Source: CAHJXF01 sp038240015 (GTDB taxonomy: Bacteria; Pseudomonadota; Gammaproteobacteria; Burkholderiales; Burkholderiaceae_D). Taken from it: a stretch of 64,000 nucleotides of DNA. This document shows, piece by piece, positions 42,373-52,088 of the stretch. The position numbers were made by a program, and so were the translations under genes. The notes under the pieces were generated by a model that saw nothing but the letters and a program-made list of their open reading frames with translations, was not told the origin of the DNA and did no database searches. Within the stretch, counting starts at the first letter, position 1, and every line of letters begins with the position of its first letter. Where the stretch lies: positions 62,001-126,000 of the forward strand of contig JBBSEF010000001.1 in NCBI GenBank assembly GCA_038240015.1, read 5' to 3'.

Positions 42373-43608
42373 ATGCCTTCGACTCTTCGAACTGCATTTG
42401 CTCTTGCGCTCGGCGCCGCGGTCTCTCTCGGCCTCGCGCGTTTCTCGTATGCGCTGCTGTTGCCGCCGATGCGCGCCGATCTCGGGTGGAGCTATCTGAC
42501 ATCGGGCGCGATGAATACCGTCAACGCGGCGGGGTATCTCGCGGGCGCGTTGCTGACCGTGTCCTGGCTGAAGCGTCACGCGGCGCGGCGCGTGTTCGTG
42601 TGGGGCAGCGCGATTGCGGCATTGGCCCTGATCGCGCACGGGCTCGTGACCGACGATGCGCCGCTCTATGCGCTGCGTTTCATCACCGGCGTCGCGAGCG
42701 CCGCGACCTTCATCACGGGAGGCCTGCTCGCGGCGCGGCTGGCGAGCGGACCGTTCGGCGGCGCACCGATCGATCAGCATCCCGCGCGAAAGCGCACGCA
42801 GGTGGGCTTGATCCTGGGCATCTACTACGGCGGAACCGGCATCGGCATCGTGGTTTCCGCATTGCTTCTGCCGGCTCTGATTTCGTCGGCGGCTTCACAC
42901 GGGCGTCAGCACGACTGGCAAATCGCATGGTTCGGTCTCGGGGTCACCGCGCTGTTCGCAACTCTCGTCATGGCCATGGCCACACGCCACCTCGACGCGC
43001 AGGCGAGCGCTGCAACCGAGCGTTCGCGCTTCCCGGTACGCGACTTCGCTTTCGGGCTGGCCGCCTACTTCCTCTTCGGGCTCGGCTACATCGGCTACAT
43101 GACCTTCGTGATCACGTTGCTGCGCGAGCAGCGCCTGAGCAGCGCGCTGATCACGAGTTTTTTCGTTGCGCTCGGGGTCGCGGTGATCGCGTCGTCATGG
43201 ATCTGGGCGCGCGTGCTGCAACGCTATCGCGGCGGCGAAGCGATGACCCTGCTTCATGCCTTGCTTGCGATCGCGACGTTGTTGCCGGTGCTGAGCGCTC
43301 ATCCACTCGCCGTGTTCGCATCGGGCCTCTTGTTCGGCGGCGTGTTCCTGTCGGTGGTCGCTTCGACCACGGCGCTGGTGCGGCACAACCTCGAGCCGTC
43401 GGCGTGGTCGGCCGGCATCAGCGCGTTCACGATCGTGTTCGCCGCCGGCCAGATCGTCGGACCGACCTTGATCGGTTGGGTGGCCGATGGAGCCGGTGGT
43501 TTGCGCGGCGGATTTGCCTGCAGCGCGGCCGTGCTGGCGTTCGCGGCGATCGTCGCTTGGTTGCAGAAGCCTTTGCCCTCCAAGCCGCGAGTCAAAAGCG
43601 TTTCGTGA
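42373..43608 (+). CDS. YbfB/YjiJ family MFS transporter
   Basis: A 411-residue protein with twelve hydrophobic helices. The start TAFALALGAAVSLGLARFSYALLLPPMRADLGWSY is characteristic of the YbfB/YjiJ branch of the major facilitator superfamily. The substrate is unknown. It begins 18 bp after the folE2 terminator. Its 3' end overlaps the convergent aspartic protease gene by 17 bp. Confidence 0.9.
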   Translation: MPSTLRTAFALALGAAVSLGLARFSYALLLPPMRADLGWSYLTSGAMNTVNAAGYLAGALLTVSWLKRHAARRVFVWGSAIAALALIAHGLVTDDAPLYALRFITGVASAATFITGGLLAARLASGPFGGAPIDQHPARKRTQVGLILGIYYGGTGIGIVVSALLLPALISSAASHGRQHDWQIAWFGLGVTALFATLVMAMATRHLDAQASAATERSRFPVRDFAFGLAAYFLFGLGYIGYMTFVITLLREQRLSSALITSFFVALGVAVIASSWIWARVLQRYRGGEAMTLLHALLAIATLLPVLSAHPLAVFASGLLFGGVFLSVVASTTALVRHNLEPSAWSAGISAFTIVFAAGQIVGPTLIGWVADGAGGLRGGFACSAAVLAFAAIVAWLQKPLPSKPRVKSVS

Positions 43609-44317
43609 GCACCATGTTTTGTCCGTCGCGGCTCACCTCGGTGCGCGACAGGAAGCTCATGCCGAGCAATGCGGGACCGTCGTAGCCGCCTTCCATCACG
43701 CCGGCCTCGACGTTGTTGAGCTCCACATCGCCCACCTTGACGCGATCGAGCTTGACGATGCGATAGGGCACCGCGCCGTTCGCGGTTTGTGCGCTTCCCT
43801 GCGGCGCCTGTTGATACGCGATGCCCAGCCGTCTGGCTTCGTTCGCCGACAGCACCACCAGCGTCGCGCCGGTATCGATGAGAAAGCGCGTCGCCGCCCC
43901 GTTGATCGTGCCGTCGGTCGCATAGTGTCCGCGGCTGTCGACGGCGACCATGGCGCTTGCACGGGCGCCGGCGCTGCTTTTCGCGTTGTCGCTCGCGCCG
44001 TTGTTCGCGCCGTTGTTCCCGCCGTTGTTCGCGGCATTGTTCGCGGCATTGTTCATCACACGGCCGCCGAGGAACGAGCCCATCGCAATCGTCTGTCGCT
44101 TGCCGTCGACGAGAAAGGTCGCGCTGTCCGCACCGACCGAGACGAGCTTGTACCCTCCGACGCTCTCGCCTACGCCCACGCTACGTGGAGCGGCGCCATC
44201 GACGACAACCACGGCTTTGCCCGGAAACAGGCCGACGACATTGATCGTCGCGGCGTGGGCAGCCGACGCGAAGACCACTAGGAACAGCAGCAGCCCGAGG
44301 CCGCGAGGCGATGGCAT
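43592..44317 (-). CDS. Clan AA (retropepsin-like) aspartic protease, TIGR02281-like
   Basis: A 241-residue protein with a signal peptide ending near SAAHA (residue 22). A small N-terminal beta domain (GLFPGKAVVVVDGAAPRSV) is followed by an Asn/Ala/Gly-rich linker (residues 88-110). The C-terminal retropepsin fold has the active aspartate in FLIDTGAT. Bacterial single-domain members dimerise and act in the periplasm; targets are unknown. The linker comes from tandem 12-bp repeats near 43994-44053. The gene is divergent from nothing close and shares its strand with yajQ. Confidence 0.85.
   Translation of the reverse strand: MPSPRGLGLLLFLVVFASAAHAATINVVGLFPGKAVVVVDGAAPRSVGVGESVGGYKLVSVGADSATFLVDGKRQTIAMGSFLGGRVMNNAANNAANNGGNNGANNGASDNAKSSAGARASAMVAVDSRGHYATDGTINGAATRFLIDTGATLVVLSANEARRLGIAYQQAPQGSAQTANGAVPYRIVKLDRVKVGDVELNNVEAGVMEGGYDGPALLGMSFLSRTEVSRDGQNMVLTKRF
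43994..44053 (-). repeat. Five-copy imperfect 12-bp repeat encoding the protease linker
   Basis: Successive GCGCCGTTGTTC- and GCGGCATTGTTC-type units. On the coding strand they give NNAANNAANNGGNNGANNGA. Confidence 0.85.
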
Positions 44318-44326
44318 CGTGTGGGT

Positions 44327-44812
44327 TCAGTCGCGAAAATTGTTGAAGTCCAGCGGCGTCTCGGTGATCGATTTCTTCAGCAGTGCAATCGCCGTTTGCA
44401 GATCATCGCGTTTCGCGCCGGTCACGCGCACGGCATCGCCCTGAATGCTCGCCTGCACCTTCAGCTTCGCCTCCTTGATCGTCTTCACGATCTTCTTGGC
44501 GGCTTCGGATTCGATACCATTCTTGACCTTGATGATCTGCTTGACCTTGTCGCCACCGATCTTCTCGATCTTGCCGAGGTCGAGAAAGCGGATGTCGACG
44601 CCGCGCTTGGTCATCTTGCCGTTGAGGATGTCGCGCACCTGACCGAGCTGGAATTCCGAATCCGCATACAGTGTGAGGTCGCGTTCCTTCTGCTCGACGC
44701 GCGCGTCCGAGCCCTTGAAATCGAAACGCGTGCCGACTTCCTTGTTGGTCTGGTCGACTGCGTTCTTCACTTCGACCTGACTGGCTTCAGAGATGGCGTC
44801 GAACGAGGGCAT
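44327..44812 (-). CDS. YajQ family nucleotide-binding protein
   Basis: A 161-residue protein matching the YajQ family in length and in its ends (MPSFDAISEASQVEVKNAVDQ and ETPLDFNNFRD). The two ferredoxin-like domains include TRFDFKGSDARVE and KVKNGIESEAAKKIVKTIK. Some members bind cyclic di-GMP and modulate transcription factors; others bind tRNA or nucleotides. It is divergent from murB, with two back-to-back TATACT boxes in the spacer. Confidence 0.93.
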   Translation of the reverse strand: MPSFDAISEASQVEVKNAVDQTNKEVGTRFDFKGSDARVEQKERDLTLYADSEFQLGQVRDILNGKMTKRGVDIRFLDLGKIEKIGGDKVKQIIKVKNGIESEAAKKIVKTIKEAKLKVQASIQGDAVRVTGAKRDDLQTAIALLKKSITETPLDFNNFRD

Positions 44813-44845
44813 GCGTTTTGCTTCCGGTGAAACGAGGGGATGAAA

Positions 44846-44886
44846 AGTATAGACGAGCAAGAGGCTGCATTGGCGCTCGCTATACT
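44846..44886. promoter_or_regulatory. Divergent -10 boxes for yajQ and murB
   Basis: TATACT on the minus strand (44851-44846) and TATACT on the plus strand (44881-44886), each about 35-45 nt before its gene. The -35 elements are weak. Confidence 0.4.
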
Positions 44887-44928
44887 CGCCGCTCTTTTTC
44901 AGCAGCCACGGCGTGGGTCGCAATTCGC

Positions 44929-45963
44929 ATGCCTCTCATCATCCAGCGCGACGTTTCCCTCGAGACGCTCAATACGTTCGGCATCGCGGCACGCGCACGC
45001 CACTTCGCGCGCGTCGAGACCATCGACGATCTTCATGCGTTGCGTGAGCGATCCGAGTGGAACGATAGTCCGCGCCTGATTCTCGGCGGGGGCAGCAACC
45101 TGCTTTTCACGCGCGACTTCGAAGGACTGGTGGTTCACGTCGCGTTGACCGGTCGCGAACATCTCGGCGATCACGGCAACCATCGTCTCGTCGCCGCGGC
45201 CGCAGGGGAAAATTGGGATGCGCTGGTGCGTCACACACTGCGCGAAGGCTGGCCCGGCCTCGAGAATCTCGCGCTGATTCCGGGCTCGGTCGGCGCGGCT
45301 CCGGTGCAGAACATCGGCGCCTACGGCGTCGAACTGGTCGAGCGCTTCGCGTGGCTCGAGGCCTTCGATGTCGCGTCCGGCCGCATCGTCCGCATGGACG
45401 CCGACGACTGCGGCTTTGCCTATCGCGACAGCGTGTTCAAGCACGAACTCAGAGAGCGCGTCGTCATCACGCGTGTCGCGTTTCGCTTGCCGAAGTTGTG
45501 GCAGCCGCGCACCGAGTATGGGGACGTGCGCGCGATGCTCGAATCGCGCGCGATCCAGCATCCGACCGCACTCGATGTTGCCGACGTCGTGACCGCCATC
45601 CGTCGCGCCAAACTGCCCGACCCGGCGGTGATCGGCAACGCGGGAAGCTTCTTCAAGAACCCGATCGTGTCGGCCGAGATCTTCGATGCGATATGCGCAC
45701 AGGAGCCGGGTGCGGTCGGATATCCGCAAGCCGATGGCCGCGTGAAGCTCGCGGCGGCGTGGTTGATCGATCGCTGCGGCTGGCGCGGTCGTTCGCTGCC
45801 CGGTTCGAGCGGACGCGCGGCGGTGCACGATCGCCAGGCGCTGGTCCTCGTCAACCGGGGGGGCGCGACCGGCGCCGAAGTGTTCGCGCTCGCGTCGGCG
45901 ATTCAGACGAGCGTCGCCGACCGCTTCCGCGTGGCTCTCGAGCCCGAGCCGGTCATCATCTGA
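44929..45963 (+). CDS. murB: UDP-N-acetylenolpyruvoylglucosamine reductase
   Basis: A 344-residue flavoprotein that reduces the enolpyruvyl group to form UDP-MurNAc in wall precursor synthesis. FAD-binding motifs include LILGGGSNLLF and IPGSVGAAPVQNIGAYGVEL; the catalytic segment is VIGNAGSFFKNP. The length and the tyrosine/arginine pattern (FAYRDSVFK) fit the type I MurB of proteobacteria. The ATG at 44929 was chosen by homology to LNTFGI-starting proteins. Confidence 0.96.
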   Translation: MPLIIQRDVSLETLNTFGIAARARHFARVETIDDLHALRERSEWNDSPRLILGGGSNLLFTRDFEGLVVHVALTGREHLGDHGNHRLVAAAAGENWDALVRHTLREGWPGLENLALIPGSVGAAPVQNIGAYGVELVERFAWLEAFDVASGRIVRMDADDCGFAYRDSVFKHELRERVVITRVAFRLPKLWQPRTEYGDVRAMLESRAIQHPTALDVADVVTAIRRAKLPDPAVIGNAGSFFKNPIVSAEIFDAICAQEPGAVGYPQADGRVKLAAAWLIDRCGWRGRSLPGSSGRAAVHDRQALVLVNRGGATGAEVFALASAIQTSVADRFRVALEPEPVII

Positions 45964-45970
45964 TGCGGCG

Positions 45971-46516
45971 TCACCTCATCTTCGCGGAGCGCTCGGGAAT
46001 ACCCGCGCAGCTCGCGCCCAGCCACCTGCCCTTGATGTCGACGTGGAATTTTCCGCTGCCGGTCTCTTGATCGATCATGCCGACCACGCTTTCGGGACTC
46101 TTCGCCTCGAATGTGAACGTGCCTTCGCGCGGCGGCGTGCCGGGACAGCTCATCGCGACGACGATCTTGCTTGCAGTACGCGAAACGGTCTTTCTCGTGC
46201 AACCCGAATCGTCATCGTTGGCGAAGCGGTCGTGCTCGAGGTCTTCCTTCTTGACGCAGCTCTTGTGCACCGATGTATTGGGCTTGCCGCCGCGATCGGC
46301 CATCATCTTCTCGACCAGCGCGCGCTGCTCAGGCGGCATCTTCGCGAGCGCTCCGGGGGGAACGATGCTGCCGGCGCCGGTTGTCGCGACGGTCATTTCC
46401 CACGCTCCCGGCTTCGCGTTCAACGGCTCCGCACTCGCGATCGATGATGCGAACAACGCGGCCAGGAAAGTCGCCGCCGCACGTGCGGCGCTGCATGCAA
46501 AAGTGTTTGCCTTCAT
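45971..46516 (-). CDS. DUF3617 family periplasmic protein
   Basis: A 181-residue protein with a signal peptide ending at SIASA (about residue 29). The mature sequence PLNAKPGAWEMTVATTGAG and the disulfide-prone cysteines in HKSCVKKEDL, SGCTRKTVS, AMSCPG and ASCAG fit the DUF3617 family. Function unknown. It lies 40 bp downstream of argG on the same strand and converges on murB. Confidence 0.85.
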   Translation of the reverse strand: MKANTFACSAARAAATFLAALFASSIASAEPLNAKPGAWEMTVATTGAGSIVPPGALAKMPPEQRALVEKMMADRGGKPNTSVHKSCVKKEDLEHDRFANDDDSGCTRKTVSRTASKIVVAMSCPGTPPREGTFTFEAKSPESVVGMIDQETGSGKFHVDIKGRWLGASCAGIPERSAKMR

Positions 46517-46556
46517 CGATGAATCTCCTGTCGAGGTGATGCGCTACCGTAGCTGA

Positions 46557-47780
46557 TCAGCGCCTGCGCCGCGCGATCTCGGCGATTCGCATCCTGAGTG
46601 CATTGAGCTTGATGAAACCACCGGCATCGGCCTGGTCGTACGCGCCGCCGTCGTCGTCGAAAGTCGCGATGTTCTGATCGAACAGCGTGTCCTTCGAATC
46701 GCGAGCAACGACGCTGACGCTGCCTTTGTAGAGCTTGAGACGGACCCAGCCGTTGACCCGGTCTTGCGTGTGATCGATCAGCAACTGCAATGCACGGCGC
46801 TCGGGACTCCACCAGTAGCCGTTGTAGATCAACGCGGCATAGCGCGGCATCAGGTCGTCTTTCAGATGCGCGACTTCGCGATCGAGCGTGATCGACTCGA
46901 TGCCGCGATGCGCCTTCAAAAGAATCGTGCCGCCCGGCGTTTCGTAGCAGCCGCGCGACTTCATGCCCACATAGCGGTTCTCGACCAGGTCGAGACGGCC
47001 GATGCCGTGCTTGCCGCCGAGTTCGTTCAGACGCGTGAGCACTTCGGCCGGACTCATCGCCTTGCCGTCGATCGCGCTCACGTCACCTCGAGTGAACTCC
47101 AGCTCGATGAACTCGGGCGTATCCGGCGCGGCTTCGGGCGAGACCGTCCAGCGCCACATCGCCTCTTCGGCCTCGGCCTTGGGATCTTCGAGATGACGCC
47201 CCTCGAAGCTGATGTGCAGCAGGTTCGCGTCCATCGAGTAGGGCGCACCGCCTTGCTTGTGCTTCATCTCGATCGGTATGCCCGCAGCCTCGGCGTATGC
47301 AAGCAGCTTTTCGCGCGAGCTCAGATCCCATTCGCGCCACGGCGCGATCACCTTGATGCCGGGCTCGAGCGCGTAGTAGCCGATCTCGAAACGCACCTGA
47401 TCGTTGCCCTTGCCGGTAGCGCCGTGCGACACCGCTTCGGCGCCGGTTGCGCGCGCGATCTCGATCTGGCGTTTGGCGATCAAGGGGCGCGCGATCGACG
47501 TGCCGAGCAGATACTCGCCTTCGTAGATCGCGTTGGCGCGAAACATCGGGAACACGAAGTCGGACACGAATTCTTCGCGCAGGTCTTCGATGAAAATATT
47601 TTCCGGCTTGATGCCCGCGTTCAAGGCCTTGCCGCGCGCGGGCGCGAGCTCTTCGCCCTGCCCGATGTCGGCGGTGAAGGTCACGACCTCGGCGCTGTAA
47701 TTGTCCTGCAACCACTTCAGGATCACCGAAGTGTCGAGGCCGCCGGAATAGGCGAGGACGACTTTGCTGATGTCGCTCAT
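46557..47780 (-). CDS. argG: Argininosuccinate synthase
   Basis: A 407-residue enzyme that joins citrulline and aspartate with ATP. The PP-loop is AYSGGLDTSVI at residues 10-20, and the conserved GATGKGNDQVRFE and DLVENRYVGMKSRGCYETPGG blocks are present. The length fits the short argininosuccinate synthase class common in bacteria. It follows the GGDEF gene after 66 bp on the minus strand, within the arginine cluster. Confidence 0.97.
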   Translation of the reverse strand: MSDISKVVLAYSGGLDTSVILKWLQDNYSAEVVTFTADIGQGEELAPARGKALNAGIKPENIFIEDLREEFVSDFVFPMFRANAIYEGEYLLGTSIARPLIAKRQIEIARATGAEAVSHGATGKGNDQVRFEIGYYALEPGIKVIAPWREWDLSSREKLLAYAEAAGIPIEMKHKQGGAPYSMDANLLHISFEGRHLEDPKAEAEEAMWRWTVSPEAAPDTPEFIELEFTRGDVSAIDGKAMSPAEVLTRLNELGGKHGIGRLDLVENRYVGMKSRGCYETPGGTILLKAHRGIESITLDREVAHLKDDLMPRYAALIYNGYWWSPERRALQLLIDHTQDRVNGWVRLKLYKGSVSVVARDSKDTLFDQNIATFDDDGGAYDQADAGGFIKLNALRMRIAEIARRRR

Positions 47781-47846
47781 GGGGTGTGAGGATGCCTGAC
47801 GGCGTTGACGAGAAAGCAGACGCTGCGCCGACGCTGCGGGCGCGAA

Positions 47847-49748
47847 TTATAGACGACGCGACAGCGGCGACGAGGCGGCTTCCTTGTTGCGACGCTTGAT
47901 GGTGTAGAGCGCCGCGTCGGCGGTCGCGAGCAACTCATCGGCCCGCAGGCTGTCGTCCGGAAAACAGGCAAGCCCGAACGACACCGTGACACCGGAGGCA
48001 GAGCCGTCCGGTGCGCGCGGCAGAGTATCGTGCAATGCTTGCGCAAACGCATCGAGACGCGCTTCGCCGACCATGCGATTGGTGTGCGGCAGAAAAATGC
48101 AGAACTCGTCGCCGCCATAACGAAAGGCGCTGTCTTCGTCGCGAAAGAACTCGCGCAGCAACTGGCCGGCCGCCGCGAGAATTTGATCGCCCGCGGCGTG
48201 GCCATGCCGGTCGTTGAATTGCTTGAAGTGATCGAGGTCGAGCATCGCCACGATCGCATGCTGTGTGATCAGGGCGCTCTTCTTGAGCATCGCGTCGAGC
48301 GTCGGCAACAGACTGCGGCGATTCAACAGCCCCGTCAGCAGATCGCGCGAGGCCTGCTCGCGCAATTCATCGTGGATCGCTTCGATCTGCGTGAAGCGCG
48401 ATTGCAGTTCGGTATTGACCGCTTCGAGTTCTGTCTTGGCTTGCAGCAGGTGCAACTTTTCCGCTTCGGCTGCATCGCGTTCGCGCTGCATCGCGGCCAT
48501 CTGCAGTGCCGCCTGAGAGTAGGCGAGACGCACGTCGCGCGTCGTGTCCAACCAGCGACGATACGAAGCATGGAAGCGTCGATGCCAGCGCAACGCACGT
48601 CGATAGTCGCCGCCGTCCGAATAGAGCGTGGACACGGCGAGCGCGGTCTTCCAGAACTGCGTGAGGTGCGGATGACGGCGCAGGTTCCATAGCGCGACAC
48701 TCCACGCACTGACCGCCTCGGCCGCCTTGTTCTGCTCGACCGCAATGCGCCCTTGATTCCACTTGGCCGTGCCGATGCCCATCGAATACTTGCGACCGAT
48801 CGCGTCGTCGAGCGCGGCGAAGACGTAATGCGAGGCTTCCTCGAGATGCCCGGTTTCGATCAGATTCTCCGCGACCGTGGTCATCACGTCGCCCGGCCGA
48901 TAGTGCAGCAGCCCGGCGCGGTCGCGCATCAACGCCGTCTTGATTTCGGCGGTGGCTTCATCGACGCGGCCGGTGTTGATCAGGCAATACGCGAGATTCG
49001 ATCGGCACGTCGTTTCGAAGCCGGGCATGCCGACCAGCCCACTCTCGCGCAGCGCGATGCGAATGCAGCTTTCGGCGCCTTCCCAGTCGCCCGCATGGAC
49101 CAGCGTCGCGCCGACGTTGAACGCGAGCAGCGCGTGAGCCGGCGGATAGTGATGGCGGAAGAATTCGAGCGCGAGCAGGAGGTCGCGAAAAGCTAGGTCG
49201 GGTTTGCCCAGACCGAGCAGCGTGACCGCGCGCCAAAGGCGGATGTAGTGCTCGTCGCTGGGTTCCAGCGCATCGGATTCTCCCAGCGCCAGTCCGAACG
49301 AAGCCATCGACTCGATCAGATTGCGCTCGACCCAATGCATTGCGCCCTGCACACCGTGAGACAGCTGGACCAGGCGACGATAAGTCGGCTGCGCCTGAAC
49401 GTCTCGATGCGCGTCATTCTGCATGACGTTGTGCGTGAGGTGCGGCATGAGCTGCAGGCTCAGTTGTTGAGCAGAACGCTGCATTGACGGCGGCGCCAAC
49501 TCGGCGAGCGCCGCGCATGCCTTGCGGAAATGCACACGTGAGCCGTGCAGGTCGGCAACTCGCACCGCGCTGCTGGCCGCGATGAGGCGCGCGAAGACGA
49601 GATCGTGGGTGGCTGTGGCGGAGTGGGCGGAAAGATATTTTTCGGCCACCGCGGTCGAATCGAGCGGAGAGCAGGGATGGTTCAGCCACGCCGCCTCGAG
49701 GGTCGCGTCGAGCGGCTGTTCGTGAGTGGACGAATGAACCGCGCTCAT
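47847..49748 (-). CDS. TPR-repeat diguanylate cyclase (GGDEF protein)
   Basis: A 633-residue protein without signal peptide or transmembrane helices. Residues 1-380 are helical, with repeats resembling degenerate TPRs, followed by a coiled coil (about 400-455, RERDAAEAEKLHLLQAKTELEAV). The C-terminal cyclase domain has an intact RYGGDEF active site. An RxxD inhibitory site (RDED) lies five residues before the GGDEF, so product feedback is likely. It probably makes cyclic di-GMP in response to a protein or ligand sensed by the TPR part. It lies between argF and argG. Confidence 0.92.
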   Translation of the reverse strand: MSAVHSSTHEQPLDATLEAAWLNHPCSPLDSTAVAEKYLSAHSATATHDLVFARLIAASSAVRVADLHGSRVHFRKACAALAELAPPSMQRSAQQLSLQLMPHLTHNVMQNDAHRDVQAQPTYRRLVQLSHGVQGAMHWVERNLIESMASFGLALGESDALEPSDEHYIRLWRAVTLLGLGKPDLAFRDLLLALEFFRHHYPPAHALLAFNVGATLVHAGDWEGAESCIRIALRESGLVGMPGFETTCRSNLAYCLINTGRVDEATAEIKTALMRDRAGLLHYRPGDVMTTVAENLIETGHLEEASHYVFAALDDAIGRKYSMGIGTAKWNQGRIAVEQNKAAEAVSAWSVALWNLRRHPHLTQFWKTALAVSTLYSDGGDYRRALRWHRRFHASYRRWLDTTRDVRLAYSQAALQMAAMQRERDAAEAEKLHLLQAKTELEAVNTELQSRFTQIEAIHDELREQASRDLLTGLLNRRSLLPTLDAMLKKSALITQHAIVAMLDLDHFKQFNDRHGHAAGDQILAAAGQLLREFFRDEDSAFRYGGDEFCIFLPHTNRMVGEARLDAFAQALHDTLPRAPDGSASGVTVSFGLACFPDDSLRADELLATADAALYTIKRRNKEAASSPLSRRL

Positions 49749-49793
49749 GAGATCGCGGTTCTTGACGGGACTGCGCGATGGCGCACGGGTCGC

Positions 49794-50714
49794 TCACTCA
49801 TCGATGCGCCCGAGTATCAGAAATTCCATCAACGCCTTCTGCGCATGCAGCCGATTCTCGGCTTCGTCCCACACCACGCTCCGCGCGCCGTCAATGACCG
49901 ACGCATCGACTTCTTCGCCGCGATGCGCGGGCAGGCAATGCATGAAGAGCGCCGAAGGTTTTGCCGCGGCCATCATGTCGTCATCGACGCGCCAGTCCGC
50001 GAAGGCTTTCTTCCTCGATTCGTTCTCTGCTTCGAAGCCCATGCTGGTCCAGACATCGGTCGTGACGAGATCGGCGCCGCGACACGCATCGACCGGATCG
50101 GTAAATTCCCGGTAGTGCGCTTCGCCCACGAGGCCGGCGCGCTCGGGCTCGACCTCATAGCCGGGCGGCGTTGAGACGTGCACCGTGAAGCCCAGCGTTT
50201 CAGCCGCCTGCAGCCACGTGTTGCAGACATTGTTGGAGTCGCCGATCCACGCGATGGTTGCGCCCGCGATGGCTCCGCGATGCTCGATGAAGGTGAAGAT
50301 GTCGGCGAGGATCTGGCAGGGATGGTATTCGTTGGTCAGGCCGTTGATGACCGGCACGCGTGAATTCGCGGCGAAGACCTCGATGCGCGCTTGCTCGAAG
50401 GTGCGGATCATCACCAGATCGACCATGCGGCTGATCACGCGCGCGGTATCTTCGATCGGCTCGGCCCGGCCGAGCTGCGAATCGCCGGTGGTCAGGTTGA
50501 TGACCGAGCCGCCCAGTTGATACATGCCGGCTTCGAACGACACGCGTGTGCGCGTCGACGCTTTCTCGAACACCATCGCGAGCGTGCGATCGATCAGCGG
50601 CTGATAGGCGACATAGCGCTTGAAGCGATCCTTGATGATGCGCATGCGCTCGAACAGCCGCGCGTATTCGTCGCGCGAGAAGTCGTTGAACTGGAGGTAG
50701 TGCCGAATCGTCAT
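49794..50714 (-). CDS. argF: Ornithine carbamoyltransferase
   Basis: A 306-residue enzyme that makes citrulline from ornithine and carbamoyl phosphate. The carbamoyl-phosphate motif is STRTR, and HPCQILAD, WIGDSNNVCNTW and the ornithine-binding HCLPAHRGEE are all present. It lies 73 bp downstream of argD and 45 bp upstream of the GGDEF gene, all on the minus strand, so at least argD-argF are probably cotranscribed. Confidence 0.97.
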   Translation of the reverse strand: MTIRHYLQFNDFSRDEYARLFERMRIIKDRFKRYVAYQPLIDRTLAMVFEKASTRTRVSFEAGMYQLGGSVINLTTGDSQLGRAEPIEDTARVISRMVDLVMIRTFEQARIEVFAANSRVPVINGLTNEYHPCQILADIFTFIEHRGAIAGATIAWIGDSNNVCNTWLQAAETLGFTVHVSTPPGYEVEPERAGLVGEAHYREFTDPVDACRGADLVTTDVWTSMGFEAENESRKKAFADWRVDDDMMAAAKPSALFMHCLPAHRGEEVDASVIDGARSVVWDEAENRLHAQKALMEFLILGRIDE

Positions 50715-50787
50715 GAGGCGGATGCGTCATTCATTTTTCTTCGATGCACGCGTGCCAGCCGCAGCAATCAGCGGCTGTGTACGTCGC

Positions 50788-52011
50788 TCACGCCGCTTTG
50801 GGTTCTGCTTGCTGAGAAAGAAATTCGCGGATCACCTTCGCCACCGCTTCGGCAAGCATCGTCGCTTGTTCGGCGTTGATGATGAGCGGCGGCAAGAGGC
50901 GCACGACACGCTCCTGTGTCACGTTGATGAGGACGCCATAGTCTTCGCAATAAGCGAGCGCGCGCTTGACGATGTCGGCGCACGGACACGCGAGCTCGAT
51001 ACCCAGCATCAGCCCGCGTCCGCGGATCTCGAGCACGCCCGCGACCGACGCCAGTTCACGCGACAGCGCCGAGCGCAGCACCTGACCGGTCGCCTCGGCG
51101 TTGGCCAACAATCGTTCGTCCTCGATCACGGCAATCGTTTCGAGCGCCGCGCGGCATGCGAGCGGATTGCCGCCGAAGGTCGTTCCGTGATTGCCGGGTC
51201 CGAACACATCGGCGGCAACACCTCTTGCGATCACGGCGCCGATCGGAACGCCGCCGGCAAGCCCCTTGGCCATCGGCACGACATCGGCTGCTATGCCCGC
51301 CCAGTGATGCGCGAACCATTTGCCGGTGCGGCCCATGCCGCACTGGACTTCGTCGATCATCAACAGCCAGCCGTTCTGATCGCAGAGCGCGCGGATGGCC
51401 TTCAGATATTCGACGCGCGCGGGGGTGATGCCGCCTTCGCCCTGAATCGCTTCGATGAAGATCGCGACGACGTTGGGCCGCTCGGCGGCGACGCGCTCGA
51501 TCGCGGCCACATCGTTGATCGGCACGCGCACGAAGCCCGGCACCAGAGGCTCGAAGCCCTTTTGCACCTTGGCGTTGCCGGTCGCCGACAAGGTCGCGAT
51601 CGAGCGGCCGTGAAAGGCGTTTTCATAGACGACGATTTCCGGACTCTCGATGCCGCGATCGTGGCCGTACTTGCGCGCGATCTTGAGCGCGGCTTCGTTC
51701 GCTTCTAGGCCCGAGTTGCAGAAAAACACCTTGTCCATGCCCGATAGCGCAACCAGTTTGTCGGCAAGAGTTTCCTGCAGGCGAACCTTGTAGACGTTGG
51801 ACGTGTGAATCAGCTTCCCAGCCTGATCGGCGATCGCCGCGACCAGACGCGGATGGCCGTGTCCCAAGGTATTGACCGCGATCCCCGCAAGCCCGTCGAG
51901 ATACTTGCGACCGCTTTCATCCCATAGCCACACACCCTTGCCGTGCGTGAAATACACGGGAAGATTCGCGTACGTGTTCATCAGATGCGACGGGGGGAGG
52001 GTTTGATTCAT
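50788..52011 (-). CDS. argD: Acetylornithine aminotransferase
   Basis: A 407-residue class III PLP aminotransferase. The cofactor lysine is in PMAKGLAGGVPIGA. FFCNSGLEANEAALKIARKYGHDRG and MIDEVQCGMGRTGKWFA are diagnostic of the ArgD group. It makes N-acetylornithine in arginine synthesis and can also act in lysine synthesis. First gene of the arg cluster on this strand, with a 77-bp spacer after the MFS gene. Confidence 0.95.
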   Translation of the reverse strand: MNQTLPPSHLMNTYANLPVYFTHGKGVWLWDESGRKYLDGLAGIAVNTLGHGHPRLVAAIADQAGKLIHTSNVYKVRLQETLADKLVALSGMDKVFFCNSGLEANEAALKIARKYGHDRGIESPEIVVYENAFHGRSIATLSATGNAKVQKGFEPLVPGFVRVPINDVAAIERVAAERPNVVAIFIEAIQGEGGITPARVEYLKAIRALCDQNGWLLMIDEVQCGMGRTGKWFAHHWAGIAADVVPMAKGLAGGVPIGAVIARGVAADVFGPGNHGTTFGGNPLACRAALETIAVIEDERLLANAEATGQVLRSALSRELASVAGVLEIRGRGLMLGIELACPCADIVKRALAYCEDYGVLINVTQERVVRLLPPLIINAEQATMLAEAVAKVIREFLSQQAEPKAA

Positions 52012-52088
52012 GCGAAGAGCGTGGCGTCGAAAAGTGGATGGGGGATGTTAAGCGATTTGCCCGGGACTGACGAGGCGCGCGGTCGTCG

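Noticed and set aside
43990..44057. Repeated units considered as a CRISPR-like array
   Set aside because: They are contiguous 12-bp in-frame units inside a gene, without spacers.
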